A stretch of DNA of 64,000 nucleotides from Acidobacteria bacterium OLB17 (GTDB taxonomy: Bacteria; Acidobacteriota; Blastocatellia; Pyrinomonadales; Pyrinomonadaceae), in assembly GCA_001567505.1 (NCBI GenBank), contig LLEU01000002.1, positions 25,029 to 89,028 of the forward strand, in the 5' to 3' direction. The translations under genes were made by a program, and so were the position numbers. The notes beneath the pieces are model-generated. The model ran no database searches. It had not been told where the DNA came from and worked only from the letters and a program-made list of their open reading frames with translations. Positions 46,574 through 57,692 of this stretch are shown piece by piece (positions within the stretch are counted from its first letter, which is position 1; each line of letters begins with the position of its first letter).

Positions 46574-47596
46574 ATGAAACTGAAATTCTTCTTCGTTGGC
46601 CTGATCGCTGCGGTCGCGCAGGCCGGTTTTGCTTCAGGCCAGACGACGCGGCCGTCGGCCGCTTCGAGTCTGGTCGATCTTTTGCCGGCGTCGAACGTCG
46701 TGGTCTCGATCGACGTGCAAAGAGGCCTGAATGACGCTCTTCCGAAACTGCTTGTCGGGAACCCCGCGATCAAAGCCGAGATCGATGCCGGGCTCGCCGA
46801 GATGAACGGCAAAGCAGGCTCCGACCTTTCGAAGCTCGCGAACGTCGTTGTCGGCCTTTCGCTCGGCGAGGTTTCGACCCAAAAGCCGAAGATCGACCCC
46901 GTATTTATTGCACGCGGAGACATCGCCGCCTCGCAGGTCGTCGCCTCGGCCACGAAAGCCAGCAAAACGCCCTGCACCGAGAGCACCGTTGCGGGAAAGA
47001 CCCTCTATCTTTGCCAGATGGAAGTGACGATCAACGTTCCGGCCGCCAATGGTTCGCCCGCGACCACGAAAAAGGTCCTGAGGGACACATCCTTTGTCGC
47101 ACTCGACGCCAACACGTTCGCCTTTGGCGAGCCTTCGCGGGTAAAGCAGATGCTCGTACACGAAACTTCCGTCAGCCCGACGATCAAGAGCCTGCTTAAA
47201 GATTCGCCGACAACGGTCGCCGCGTTCTCGATGGAAAGTTCACCCGAATTTCAAAAGATGATGCCGATCGAGAGTGACGATGTGGGAACTATCCTGAAAG
47301 GCCTGCGGTACGTCGCCGGTGCGGCCGACTCTGTCGCGGACGGGTTCGAGTTCTCGCTGCTTCTGCGCAATGTCGATGTTCCGTCCGCAAAACGGCTGAA
47401 CGAGCTTCTTTTGGGCTTTAAGGCTCTCGGAAAGGTTTTTTTGGGCAGCTCGCAACGAGCCGATCAAAGGATGTACGGCGGGCTGATCGGGAGCGTCAAG
47501 ATCGCACAGGTGGAAACCGATGTTTCGCTTTCGATCGCGGTTCCGCAGAGCACGGTCACGGCGCTAATGAAGGAAGTAAAAATAAAGACGAAGTGA
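46574..47596 (+). CDS. Exported hypothetical protein
   Basis: This protein of about 340 residues has a signal peptide (MKLKFFFVGLIAAVAQAGFA). The mature part alternates short helices and strands and has two cysteines that could pair (KTPCTES, LYLCQME). It starts with LVDLLPASNVVVSIDVQRGL, similar to families that describe a heat-stable-like periplasmic domain, but I do not recognise it. ATG 46574 is chosen over 46541 because it gives a normal signal peptide. It is followed by a strong terminator. Confidence 0.75.
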   Translation: MKLKFFFVGLIAAVAQAGFASGQTTRPSAASSLVDLLPASNVVVSIDVQRGLNDALPKLLVGNPAIKAEIDAGLAEMNGKAGSDLSKLANVVVGLSLGEVSTQKPKIDPVFIARGDIAASQVVASATKASKTPCTESTVAGKTLYLCQMEVTINVPAANGSPATTKKVLRDTSFVALDANTFAFGEPSRVKQMLVHETSVSPTIKSLLKDSPTTVAAFSMESSPEFQKMMPIESDDVGTILKGLRYVAGAADSVADGFEFSLLLRNVDVPSAKRLNELLLGFKALGKVFLGSSQRADQRMYGGLIGSVKIAQVETDVSLSIAVPQSTVTALMKEVKIKTK

Positions 47597-48474
47597 CCTT
47601 GCGAGTCAGCGTCTTTTTCGCGGGAACCGGCGTCTTCGGGCGGCCGGTTCCTTTTTTCCGCCTTGTCGATATCGCGGTTAAAGCCGCCGTCGGCTCCGTA
47701 AAGCGGATAAAGGTCCAGCGTGCTCGCAAGATACGCCGCTCGCAGCTCGACAGGCCTCGGCCCGGCCTTAATGACACGCACGCTCGAACCGCGTACGTCC
47801 TCGATCCAGCGTGCGAACTCGCCCGCTCCGCCGACCGTCGCCGAAAGCAGCAGCAGCCTTATCCGTTTCGGCGAAAGGATTATCGCCTCTTCCCAAACGT
47901 GGCCGCGGTCCTCGTCCGCAAGATAGTGCGCTTCGTCGAGGATGACGAGATCGGCCTCGACGTCCTCGCCCGTCCGGAGTGCGTCAAATAACTGATTTCT
48001 ATAGATCTCCGTCGTTCCGACGATGAGCCGAGCATCGGTATTCTCTTTTCGGTCGCCGGTCAGGATGCCGACGTTCTCGGCCCCGAATTCCAGCGAGAAT
48101 TCGGCGTATTTCGAATTCGTCAACGCCTTCAAAGGCGTCGTGTACCATGCTCTTTTTCCGGCGCCGAGGAGGCGGCGGATCTCTTCGCGTGCGATCCAGG
48201 TCTTGCCGCTTCCTGTCGGAGCGGTAACGAGCACGTCCTCAAGTTCTATTGCCTCGAGGGCCTCAAGCTGGAACGGATCCGGCTTGAATGGTGCCGCTTC
48301 GGGGACGCCGATGCCCGCAAGCAGCCTTTCGACGCCCTCAAGCCGCCGTTTATTTAACTGCGGATCGACGGAACTCGGAGCTGCAAGCGAACGTTTATCA
48401 AAACGTTCATAGAAGTGGCGATCGCCGCTGCTTTTTTGGTGTTTGCGAGGACGGCCTTTGCGGACTTTTTTCAT
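47464..48474 (-). pseudogene. Truncated DEAD/DEAH-box helicase remnant (RecA1 half only)
   Basis: The 336-residue frame has motif I APTGSGKTWIAREE, Ia TTPLKALTNSKY, Ib VGTTEIYRN, II LDEAHYLADE and III LLSATVGG: all from the first RecA-like domain of a Ski2/DEAH-type helicase. Motifs IV to VI and the C-terminal half are missing. Recognisable helicase ends near residue 275 (GADGGFNRDIDKAEK). The remaining codons read backward through the plus-strand terminator and the 3' end of the convergent exported gene (47464-47596). It is thus a 3'-truncated gene, likely inactive, cut exactly at the terminator of its neighbour. Confidence 0.8.
47623..47657 (+). terminator. Rho-independent terminator
   Basis: GGAACCGGC (47623-47631)/GCCGGTTCC (47643-47651), 9-bp perfect stem, followed by six T. 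It ends the exported-protein gene. It also marks the place where the antisense helicase remnant loses homology. Confidence 0.92.
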
Positions 48475-48818
48475 CTAAATGGCGATTGTAGGCTTGGGTG
48501 CCGAGAAAGTCGAATCTTTTACGTTCGGCTCGGCGTGTATGTTACGATAATCAATTACGCCGCAACGCGAAGCGGCGGATCTGCGTCTAAATGGAACGAA
48601 GCGGCAGGACGTGTTTTTTCGCTTCGAATGGATGGCGGCAGAACGCGGAAAATAGTTTTCTTTTTTTTCGGATTTTGACATAATTTTTGATCGTAACTTA
48701 TTGAAATATAAGCTACTTATTTGTCCCACGCATCTTGTGGGGCGAGCATGGGATAAGCGGGTCTTCGCAAGATCCAGGGGTTCGGGAACGAGCCGAAAGG
48801 CTTTGGCCGATTCAGTAT
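48475..48818. other. 344-bp intergenic region before the FtsL-like membrane protein gene
   Basis: Divergent helicase remnant on the left and membrane protein gene on the right. Besides a candidate promoter at 48675 nothing clear is seen; a T-rich tract precedes it. Confidence 0.5.
48675..48704 (+). promoter_or_regulatory. Candidate sigma-70 promoter
   Basis: A perfect TTGACA (48675-48680), 18-base spacer and TATTGA (48699-48704, 4 of 6) lie in an AT-rich stretch about 110 bp upstream of the membrane protein gene. Confidence 0.5.
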
Positions 48819-50204
48819 ATGTTTGAGCAGTCGATCTACGAGGTCAATGAGCCGGCACCGCCGGCAGAAGCAGGCGATTTCTTATACCACTACGAGGTCA
48901 GAACGTGGGATTGGACGCCGCGTTTCTACAAGATCGTCGGCGCCGTCGCCGTCGTGAACCTTCTGCTTCTCGTCGGTGTTGCCCAGACCTCGCTCTTGAC
49001 GACAAAAGGCTGCGACAGCCCGTTCGTCGGCCGCGTATGCAGTGTGCTTGACGCGGTCTATGTTGGAAGTACGCTCTTTGGGACCGACCGTGAGTTCGTC
49101 GATAAGCAGTACGAGCGAGTCGAACTCGGCGGCAGCGATGTCGATATCACGATGATCGATGTCGGCGGCGAGAACGCCCCGCTCTCATACCCCGAAGGCT
49201 ATTTTCAGATCGCGAACCCGGAAGAATATCAGGCGATGCTCGCCGCCCAGAATGACCCGAACGGCCTGAATTCCGGGATGTTCGCACCGGGAATTCCGCC
49301 GTCGAATCCGTTCCCGCGGCCTTCGACCGGCTCGGATCTTACGAACACGAAGCCGAAATACGCAAAGCCGAATAAAGATTCGGTCGTCGGAGACCTGCCG
49401 ACATTCGGCGATTCGGACGCAAAGCCGAAGGATGAAAAGGACACGGCCAACAAGGATGGCATTCCCGGCATTCCGAATTCGAACGGCGTAAAGGTCGATT
49501 CGAACAACCCGACCGTCAACCCGACCGATCCTGCGACCGCCGGCCAGCTCAATCGACTGCCGTTCAAGGATCTCGCGAAGATGGTGAACGAGCTTCCGGA
49601 CGACAAACGCGCCGCCGTGCTGAACTCGCAGTTCATCGTCGAAGCTTCGGGCAAGCTCAACAAGGACGGGCATCTCGACAAGAAGTCGTTCCGCTTCACG
49701 CGTGCCGAAAGCACGGATAAAGAGGCCGTCGCCGTCCTGAAACGCTCGATCGAGGCGTTCAACGAGAGCGGCTTTCTCGTGTATCTATCCGAACTTGCGG
49801 GCAAAACGCTGAGCCTTTCTATGCAGCAGGATCAGACGACGCTCGGAGCACGGGTGGTCTCGCAGCTCGAGAGCCCTGAAAGTGCCGCCGGAAAGGCGAC
49901 CGGCCTCCGGATCTTTGCCGATCTCGCAAGGAAGCAAAAAGAGCAGGACATCGCAAAGATGCAGTCCGTGAACGATCCGGCAAACGCCGAAAAACTGCAG
50001 GACGCGCTCGACGATCTCGCCCTCCTGAACGCGACGACGATCGCCTCGGACGGACGCAATCTCGTGATCCAGCTCAATGTGCCGAAAGAGATGATCCAGA
50101 AGATCGTCGATAGAAAGTTGGCAAAAGAGCGGCAATTGCAGCAGCAAAATGATAAAGTAAATCTTTCGACCGGGACGCGCTCCGCGGCCGAAAGGACGAG
50201 TTAA
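48819..50204 (+). CDS. Single-pass membrane protein with large extracytoplasmic domain, unknown function
   Basis: This 461-residue protein (from ATG 48819; a longer frame from 48735 is less likely) has a short cytosolic N-terminus, one membrane helix (about residues 39-58) and a periplasmic part with two cysteines (KGCDSPF, GRVC). A proline/asparagine-rich linker (SNPFPRPSTGSDL to VNPTDPATAGQL) is followed by a folded C-terminal region with an amphipathic helical end (ELPDDKRAAVLNSQFIVEAS, ALLNATTIASDGRNLVIQLN). The second part resembles bacterial proteins that measure Asp-Gly-Lys type stalk domains, but I do not recognise it. The next small exported gene starts six bases later. Confidence 0.72.
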   Translation: MFEQSIYEVNEPAPPAEAGDFLYHYEVRTWDWTPRFYKIVGAVAVVNLLLLVGVAQTSLLTTKGCDSPFVGRVCSVLDAVYVGSTLFGTDREFVDKQYERVELGGSDVDITMIDVGGENAPLSYPEGYFQIANPEEYQAMLAAQNDPNGLNSGMFAPGIPPSNPFPRPSTGSDLTNTKPKYAKPNKDSVVGDLPTFGDSDAKPKDEKDTANKDGIPGIPNSNGVKVDSNNPTVNPTDPATAGQLNRLPFKDLAKMVNELPDDKRAAVLNSQFIVEASGKLNKDGHLDKKSFRFTRAESTDKEAVAVLKRSIEAFNESGFLVYLSELAGKTLSLSMQQDQTTLGARVVSQLESPESAAGKATGLRIFADLARKQKEQDIAKMQSVNDPANAEKLQDALDDLALLNATTIASDGRNLVIQLNVPKEMIQKIVDRKLAKERQLQQQNDKVNLSTGTRSAAERTS

Positions 50205-50210
50205 AGGGAT

Positions 50211-50675
50211 TTGAGACAAGATAAGACGACAAATTCGATCTTGACGGCAGCTGTCGTCGCGGTGTACCTCGGGCTTGTGCTCGCGGGTGCAACGCCGCAG
50301 CTTGTCGCCCAAACGCCGCAGACGCAGGCGATCCATCGCCGCAGCAGCAGCGAGAAGCACGATCCATCGTCGAACCTTGCCGACACAGGCCAAGCGAACC
50401 CTGTCGCATCACCTAACGCCGATGCAGACCCAGGCTGCACTTCCGGCCGGCAGGCCCTCGAAGTTTCACAGACGGACATCTTCCGCCTCGCGATCGCGTT
50501 CGCGGCAGCCGATGTTGCTCTGACGCCCGCTTCGACTCTCGTCACGCACTTAGACCAAGGCACGGCCGAGCTTCGGCCGCTCCTCGCCGAACGAATTCAT
50601 AACGCCGCACTCGATGCGATCTCCGCCGAGAGATTCTCACGTGCCGTCCCGCTTCCCCGCGGTTCCCTTTCCTAG
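50211..50675 (+). CDS. Small exported hypothetical protein (TTG start)
   Basis: This 154-codon frame begins with TTG 50211, six bases after the previous stop and behind an AAAGGG site. It has a signal-like helix (ILTAAVVAVYLGLVLAGATP ending VAQ). The mature part has one cysteine pair candidate only (PGCTS) and a helical end (IFRLAIAFAAADVALTP). No family recognised. Codon use looks normal. It precedes the tandem repeats before secA. Confidence 0.6.
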   Translation: MRQDKTTNSILTAAVVAVYLGLVLAGATPQLVAQTPQTQAIHRRSSSEKHDPSSNLADTGQANPVASPNADADPGCTSGRQALEVSQTDIFRLAIAFAAADVALTPASTLVTHLDQGTAELRPLLAERIHNAALDAISAERFSRAVPLPRGSLS

Positions 50676-50695
50676 CAGCATCCTATCGACGCAAA

Positions 50696-50745
50696 GTGTC
50701 AGCAGCCCGCACGTGTCAGCAGCCCGCACGTGTCAGCAGCCCGCT
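50696..50745. repeat. Tandem 17-bp repeat upstream of secA
   Basis: GTGTCAGCAGCCCGCAC is repeated directly at 50696 and 50713, with a third partial copy at 50730 ending CGCTAC. The last copy can pair CGTGTC with GACACG (near 50750). Function unknown; possible slip-strand repeat or regulatory site. Confidence 0.8.
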
Positions 50746-50802
50746 ACGGACACGGGTGCGAATACTGGTTTTTGGATATAGGTATTAGGAATTTAATAGA
50801 TC

Positions 50803-53609
50803 ATGGCAACAAACAAATTTGCAGATAAATTGGTGAAGAAGCTCTTCGGGACATCGAGCGATGTATTTCTGAAGAAGGTTCAATCTACGGTCAAGGAGAT
50901 CGAGAGTTGGGAGCCGAAGCTCAAGGCGATGTCCGATGACGAGCTGAAGGCACAGACGCCGAAGTTCAAGGAGTTCATCAGCGGCCGCCTCGAAGGCATC
51001 GAAGATACGGATGCCCGACGAAAGGCCGAGCAGGAGGCTCTGAACGAGATCCTGCCCGAGGCATTCGCGACCGTCCGCGAAGCGAGCGTTCGCGTAACGG
51101 GAATGCGGCATTTCGACGTGCAGATGATCGGCGGCGTCGCCCTTCATCAGGGCCGCATCGCCGAGATGCGGACGGGCGAAGGAAAAACGCTCGTCGCGAC
51201 CCTGCCGTCATACCTGAACGCGCTTACGGGCCGCGGCGTCCACATCGTTACAGTTAACGATTATCTCGCTTCACGCGACTCCGAATGGATGGGCCGCATA
51301 CATAAGTTCCTCGGCCTCACCGTTGGCTGCATCCAGAACGACCTCGACGATGTCGAACGAAAGGAAGCCTACGCGTGTGACATTACCTACGGTACGAATA
51401 ACGAATTCGGCTTCGATTATCTTCGCGACAATATGAAGTTCGATGTCGAATCGCTCGTTCAACGCGATCATTACTTCGCGATCGTGGACGAGGTCGATTC
51501 GATCCTGATCGACGAAGCTCGTACTCCGCTCATCATCTCCGGCGCATCCGACGAGGCGACCGATAAGTATTACACGGCGAACCAGATCATCCCGCATCTC
51601 GAACGCGGCGAGAAGGACGAAGAGACAAAGGTCACGACCGGCGATTATCTGCTGGACGAAAAGAATCACTCATCCGTTCTTACCGAGCAAGGCGTATCAA
51701 AGGCCGAGAAACTTCTCGGCGTCTCGAATCTTTACGATCCGGCGAATATGGATCTGCTTCACTGCGTCGAACAGGCTCTTAAGGCACACACGCTCTACAA
51801 GCTCGACCATCATTACGTCGTTCAGGAAGGCGAGGTGATCATCGTCGATGACTTTACGGGGCGTCTGATGCATGGCCGACGCTGGTCGGACGGACTTCAT
51901 CAGGCCGTCGAAGCAAAGGAAGGCGTCAAGATCGAACGCGAGAACCAGACGCTTGCGACCATCACGCTCCAAAATTACTTCCGTATGTACGAAAAGCTCG
52001 GCGGTATGACCGGTACGGCAGAGACCGAGGCCGAAGAGTTCAACGAAGTTTACGGGCTTGATGTCGTCGTTATTCCAACCAATCGTCCAATGGTCCGACG
52101 CGACACTCCCGACGTGATCTATCGAACCCTTCCCGAGAAATGGGACGCTGTCGTCGATGAGATCAAAGAACTTCACGCAAAGGGCCAGCCGGTGCTCGTA
52201 GGTACCGTTTCGGTCGAGAATTCGGAGCTCATCTCGAATAAGCTTAAGGCCGTCGGCGTGCCGCACAATGTCTTGAACGCAAAATATCACGAACGCGAAG
52301 CCGAGATCGTCGCGCAGGCAGGCCGCAAAGGCGCCGTTACGATCGCGACCAACATGGCCGGACGCGGCACCGACATTCTGCTCGGCGGCAACCCTGAATT
52401 CCTCGCCCGCGAATACCTGAAACGGCAGGAGATCAACCCTGATGAGGCGACCGAGGAGCAATTCGAGGCCGAGCTTGCGAAAGCAAAACGCGTCGTCGAG
52501 GAAGAGGCCGTCGCGGTTCGCGACGCGGGCGGCTTCACATTCTCGGCACCGAACGCCACGAATCCCGCCGCATCGACAATCAGCTTCGCGGACGCGCAGG
52601 CCGCCAGGGCGACCCGGGAAGCTCGCGTTTCGTGCTTTCGCTCGAAGACGACCTTATGCGGATCTTCGCCGGCGATAAGGTCCGCTCGATGATGGAATGG
52701 CTCGGAATGGAAAAAGGAATGGCGATCGAATCGCGTACGGTCTCCCGACAGATCGAACGAGCGCAAGGCGCCGTCGAGGCCCGCAACTTCGAGACACGCA
52801 AACACGTCCTCAAATACGACGACGTTATGAACCGCCAACGCGAAACGATCTACGGCCTGCGGCGGCAGTTGATGTTCGAGCCGGAGCATCGCGAATATCT
52901 GCTCGGCGAAACCGGCGTTGCACACGACCTTTTGACGGACCTTACGACCAGCTACCTCTCGGTGCAGACAACGCCGGACAATTGGGACGTTGACACTTAC
53001 GCCGCCGAGATCGCGCACATCTACGCGGTCGATCCCGCGATCGATTGCGGCGTCGATTTCAAGCAGATGAATCCCGATCAGATCGAAGATGCGATCTGGA
53101 AGACCGCTTCCGCTCGTTATGCCGAAAAGGAAAAACTTGCGGGCGAGGACAGCCTACGTGCCTACGAGCGTTACATTATGCTCAACATCATCGATTCGCA
53201 GTGGAAAGATCACCTTCTCTCGATCGATCACGTAAAGCAGGGCATCGGCCTCGTCGGCTACGGGCAGAAGGATCCGCTCGTCGAATACAAGAAACAGTCG
53301 TTCGATATGTTCCAGGATATGCTCGACCGCATCGACACGAACACGACGAAGGCGTTGTTCAACCTCGAGATCATCACTCGTGATGAGCAGGAAGAACGCG
53401 AGCGTCTCGAACGGCTTGAGATGCAGCGGGCACGTAAGCAGGCTGCCGGAATGGCATTCACGGGAGCGATGGCCACGGCAGATGCTGCTGGGGCCGAGGC
53501 CGCAAGGCACACGCCTTATGTTCGCGACACGCCGAAGATGAAGCCAAACGATCCATGCTATTGCGGCTCAGGCAAGAAGTTCAAAAAATGCCACGGAGCC
53601 GGAATTTAG
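50803..53609 (+). CDS. secA: Preprotein translocase ATPase SecA (one-base frameshift near 52531)
   Basis: SecA drives Sec-dependent export. Walker A is [14 protein letters not shown], Walker [18 protein letters not shown], and the preprotein-binding and HSD/HWD parts follow. As sequenced, the first frame stops at 52692, but the C-terminal frame carries the missing conserved stretch [20 protein letters not shown] and [13 protein letters not shown]. One missing C near 52531 (GGC GGC CTT CAC) restores it, giving about 935 residues. The end has the SEC-C zinc motif [18 protein letters not shown] single assembly error is more likely than a broken essential gene. Confidence 0.95.
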
Positions 53610-53614
53610 GAAAC

Positions 53615-53649
53615 AAAAAAGCTGTCCGGAGCTAAAAGCTCCGGACAGC
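53615..53649 (-). terminator. Bidirectional intrinsic terminator between secA and kelch/VCBS gene
   Basis: GCTGTCCGGAGC (53621-53632)/GCTCCGGACAGC (53638-53649), a 12-bp perfect stem with a short loop. The minus strand continues with TTTTTTGTTT, so it ends the kelch gene. It may also act on secA with its GCCATT tail. Confidence 0.92.
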
Positions 53650-53670
53650 CATTGAACGATCGGGTCAAGC

Positions 53671-56601
53671 TTAGTCCTGATCCGAAACGTATCCCTCCGG
53701 TATCGGCTGGTCAGTTCCTACGCCGAAATTCGCGACCGCAAATCCCGCCGTCGAACGGTTCAAGTACCAGACCCCGTCGCGGTAAACCGCAACGTCATCC
53801 TTTCCGTCACCATCGTAATCACCCGGGACCGGACGATCGCCCGATGTGCCGAATGGGATATACGAGACGCTGCCGTTAGACGAGTTGAGAATGTACCAGG
53901 TTCCGTTCGAGGGCCTGAACACCGCAACATCGTCCTTGTCATCGCCGTCGTAATCGGCCGGAACGAGGATATCGCCGGCTGCCCCGAACGCAATAACACT
54001 GACCTGCGTACCGTCGGCGTTCTGGATATACCAGTTACCTTCCGACGGACGATAGACGGCTAGATTAGCCTTGCCGTCGCCGTCAACGTCAATGCCGAAC
54101 GGAATGTCACCGTTCGCTCCGAACGGGATAACGGTCGTCGTCTGCCCAAGCGATCCCCAGATATACCAGTTGCCTTCCGAACTCCGGAAAACAGCCGCAT
54201 CGGCCTTGCCGTCACCGTCGAAATCACCGGTAACGGGTGAATCTCCCGGTAGCCCGTGAGAGATACCGGTAACCGTAAAGCCGTTGCTGTTCAGGATGTA
54301 GTAATCCGGAACCGCAGGGTCGGCATTGGCGCGCCAGACCGCAAAGTCGGCCTTGCCGTCACCGTCGTAATCACCGGGAACGATCGCATCACCGGCGGCG
54401 CCCCAATGAAGAGCGTTGAAGCCGTCCGTCGAGCGATCCGAATACCAGTTGCCTTCCGAGGCCTGAATACCGAAACATCCGTCATGCCGTCGCCGTCAAA
54501 GTCGGCTCGTGACTTAACGTTCGTGGTTACCCCGCCGCAGACATATCCGCTCGTCACGGCCACATCGTCGATGTTGATACCTGTGGCAGCTACCGAACTA
54601 TCCGACGCCATCAGCCAGCGGAGCTGGACCGACTGGCCATTGGCAGCCGCTGGGAACGTAGCGGTGGTCGTAATATAGCCGTTCGAGTTGCCGGTCCAGG
54701 CTGGCGGCCGCCGATCGGACTCTGGAAGCTCGTGCTGATCACTCCATTGTAGCCGCCTGAGGTGAAGGCACCGCCGGCAACGACGAAGTCGGCCCATGCA
54801 CCCGACCCGATCTTGATCTCAAGTACAGCACCGTCGAAAGTATTCTCGGTGTTGTAGTTGTTCTTGAAGGTCAGAACAGAGTCCGGAGATGAAATGTTGA
54901 ATGCAGGTGATTCAAGTGCCGTAGCATTGACCGCACCGGGATCGTTCGCAAACGCAGAATTCGGTGCGGAATTCGACGAGGAGCTAACGGTCGTCCATGT
55001 GATGCCTGTACCCGAGGTCTGATTCTGAACCCAGCCCGTAGGCAGGTTCGGAACTGTCACGCCGTCGAAATTCTCCGAGAACGCAGTCTGGAGCACACCG
55101 AGATGATAGGACTGCGTGGCAGAATAATTCGTCAAGGTCGGTACGGCGTCGTTCATATCAAAGGTAAGCACGATCTCGCTGCCGCACGGTGCCTCAGCAG
55201 GAACAACGAACGTGAAGTTCTGCGAGGCAGAAGAGCCCGCGTTGATCACACCGTAGTTCACAGGGCCGCTCGGGTTCAAGATACCTCCGGATGCCGCGAG
55301 AGTCGCAACGACGTTCCCGCTTGCCACACCGCCAATATTATTGATGGTGAGGCTGACCGTGACCGTCTCGCCCGGATCCGGAACGCCGTTAGCGGGCGTG
55401 CCATTATCCGAGACGTAATTAACGCTGCCAACGAGATACGGCTGGTTCGGATCGATACAGAACAAACGCTGGTTATTGCTGTTACCGTTGAATCCGCCTT
55501 CAGGCCCGCGGCCGCCGACAGCGTAGAATGCGTCACCAAGGATGCCGCCGGACATACGCGCTCTTGGGAAATTCATATCCGGGAGATTCGACCAGGTATT
55601 TCCTACCGGATCCCATTTGATGGCAGTTGCCGAAAGATTTGATGACGAAGTTCCGCCTGCATATCCGCCGGCGATCACCCAACCGCCTCGGTATGCGGTG
55701 ATCGACGAGGCCGCGCCCCAGCGGCTGACCGGCAGGTCAGCAATGGCCGCGTCATCCCACGTGTTCGTGCCCGGATCGTAGCGATATGTCTTTGTCGAGG
55801 GTACGGAACCTGTCTCTGCAGCAACGCCGCCAGCGGCATAAAGGTATGTGCCGTCCGTAAATACCGACATCCAGCCTTGTGCAGCCGGATACGGTGCACC
55901 GCTCGACCACGTGTTCGACGAAATGTCGTAGATGTCCAAGGCAGCCGAACTTGTCGTCGTGCCGCCGGCGGAGACATAGCCGCCGAGTTTATAGATCTTG
56001 CCGTTCAGATAGGCCGCGGCTGATTCCACGTTGCTGTCGGCGCGGTCGCCAAAGTCGTGTAGTCGTTAGTGCCGGGGTTGTAACGGTAAAGAGTGTTCTG
56101 GCTCGTTCCCGTGCCATCGACGCCGGCCATGATGTAGGCGGAAGTGCCGTCCGACACGGCCGTCGGAAATTCAAGAGCTACCGGAACGGACGCAACGGCG
56201 CTCCAGGATGTTCCGTTGAACTTCTGCGCGCTGGAGAGGACCGCTCCTCCGCCAACACCCGCGAACGTGTAAAGATTCGAGCCGATGGTCGTCGTTGCCT
56301 GATCAAGGACAGGGAATGACGATGCGGCCGCATCGGTCCACTCACAAGGATTACCGCCCAAAGGCGCAGAAACAGCGGCCTCCTGCGGAGAAAGGATCGA
56401 GCCGGGGTTCGCCTTTTGGATAGTTTTCGGCGCATTTCGAATAGCATCGGCAAGGCTGGACCCGCTTGGAGCCGATCTTAGATCCTGGCCAAAGACAATG
56501 GCGGGAAACACCATTGCCATCAGCAAAACGAAACAGGTTAAAGTCCTAGCTCCTGGCCTAGAAAGCATTCTTAGGCTTCTAACGAGCGAAAATCGTTGCA
56601 T
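53671..56601 (-). CDS. Exported kelch / CARDB-like / VCBS-repeat protein (three frameshifts)
   Basis: From ATG 56601 (AGGAGGAAT site) the protein has a signal peptide ([20 protein letters not shown] to VFGQ) and a propeller of kelch blades ([45 protein letters not shown]). A Cys-containing CARDB-like domain ([20 protein letters not shown]) and a jelly-roll choice-of-anchor region ([16 protein letters not shown]) follow. The C-terminus has about seven VCBS/FG-GAP calcium repeats of the form [15 protein letters not shown]. Frame changes near 56039, 54702 and 54460 each fit one missing base and give about 977 residues. It is likely a secreted or surface adhesin-like protein, of a family abundant in Acidobacteriota. 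Confidence 0.83.
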
Positions 56602-56816
56602 TTTATTTATTCCTCCATTGGCGTAATAGATCCGCTCTGGCCGCAAAGCACGGCCATTTGTCAGGAACCTTCGAATACGGAAGATCCTCTCAAGCGGATG
56701 GAAATAGGAACCATCGAATCCGACCGTCGGATTCATCCGCGAAAGTTACTTTTAGAAACAAAAAGGGGCTGGAGGAAGTATATACCAAACCTTGACGAGA
56801 AGCTAGCCTTGGTGAC

Positions 56817-56852
56817 AGAAGGCAGGTAGCGGTTTGCCGAAAGCTGCCTTCT
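56817..56852 (-). terminator. Hairpin after the DUF4440 gene
   Basis: AGAAGGCAG (56817-56825)/CTGCCTTCT (56844-56852), perfect 9-bp stem, located 19 bases beyond the DUF4440 stop. It has no U-run, so its function as a terminator is uncertain. Confidence 0.45.
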
Positions 56853-56870
56853 GTTCATCTGGTACCGGCC

Positions 56871-57692
56871 CTATGGGATATTGGTACCCTGCGTAGCCCA
56901 CACCTGCCATCGGCCATCTCGTTTGATCCAAGTGTCTGTAAAACGCATTTTTCGATCAAACGGAGCACCTTTTTCGTCTTTTCCTTTCGTATGAAAAATA
57001 CCCGTGACGATGCCCACCTTCCCATCGATCCGGATATTCATATTTGTCGTCGAAATTGACTCCGTGGTGACCTTGTCGTTCATCGTATCAGCGACGTCTT
57101 CCGCTTTGTTCATTAGGTTGGCGGTCGTACTGCTTACGCTGGAAAAGTCCTCAGCATAATTTTTCGCGAACCATGCTTTGTCCCTCTTGAGAATCGCGTC
57201 ATTCCAATCGCGTTCCATATAACCGAGGATCATATAGTCGTCCATATCGTTGCCTGCATTGCTGACGACTTGCCATTTGCCACCTCGCTTTTCAAGGAAA
57301 TGCACGCTCCGGGTCCAATATGTTTCCGGCTTTCCACCCAGCCCATTGGGCGTCCATATAATGTTTCGATGAGTGATCGTGGCCGTATTTGGGGTACAGG
57401 TGATCATATATTGATCGTGCGTAACCTTGTCGGCCATAGCGGGATTCGCCTTATCGCGTTCAACGCTCTTCATTGTGTCTTCGATCGTTGCTGCCTTTCC
57501 TTGCATCCCGGGCAATCCCACGTAGTCATCGGCATAAATACTGTTCAACGCAGCCTTATCGCCTGTTTCGCCGGCAGTGCCCCACGCCCGATCAAAGGAC
57601 TCGAGCGCCATTTTCTCCTTGTCACTGCATTGGCCCAGAACCGTCCCAAATAGCGTTAGCGACAAACACAACACTCCGATCGCATTTCTCAT
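56871..57692 (-). CDS. Exported protein with two tandem DUF4440/SnoaL-like (NTF2-fold) domains
   Basis: This 273-residue protein has a signal peptide (MRNAIGVLCLSLTLFGTVLG). Two NTF2-like domains follow, each beginning with a helix ending in (N/A)LNSIYADDY or AWFAKNYAEDF. In each, later strands read FLEKRGGKWQVVSNAG or WIKRDGRWQVWATQG. The halves are only partly similar, so the duplication is old. The fold often binds small hydrophobic or steroid-like ligands or serves as an enzyme; no catalytic residues can be named. It is preceded by a strong promoter and a long, structured leader with a premature terminator. Confidence 0.8.
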   Translation of the reverse strand: MRNAIGVLCLSLTLFGTVLGQCSDKEKMALESFDRAWGTAGETGDKAALNSIYADDYVGLPGMQGKAATIEDTMKSVERDKANPAMADKVTHDQYMITCTPNTATITHRNIIWTPNGLGGKPETYWTRSVHFLEKRGGKWQVVSNAGNDMDDYMILGYMERDWNDAILKRDKAWFAKNYAEDFSSVSSTTANLMNKAEDVADTMNDKVTTESISTTNMNIRIDGKVGIVTGIFHTKGKDEKGAPFDRKMRFTDTWIKRDGRWQVWATQGTNIP

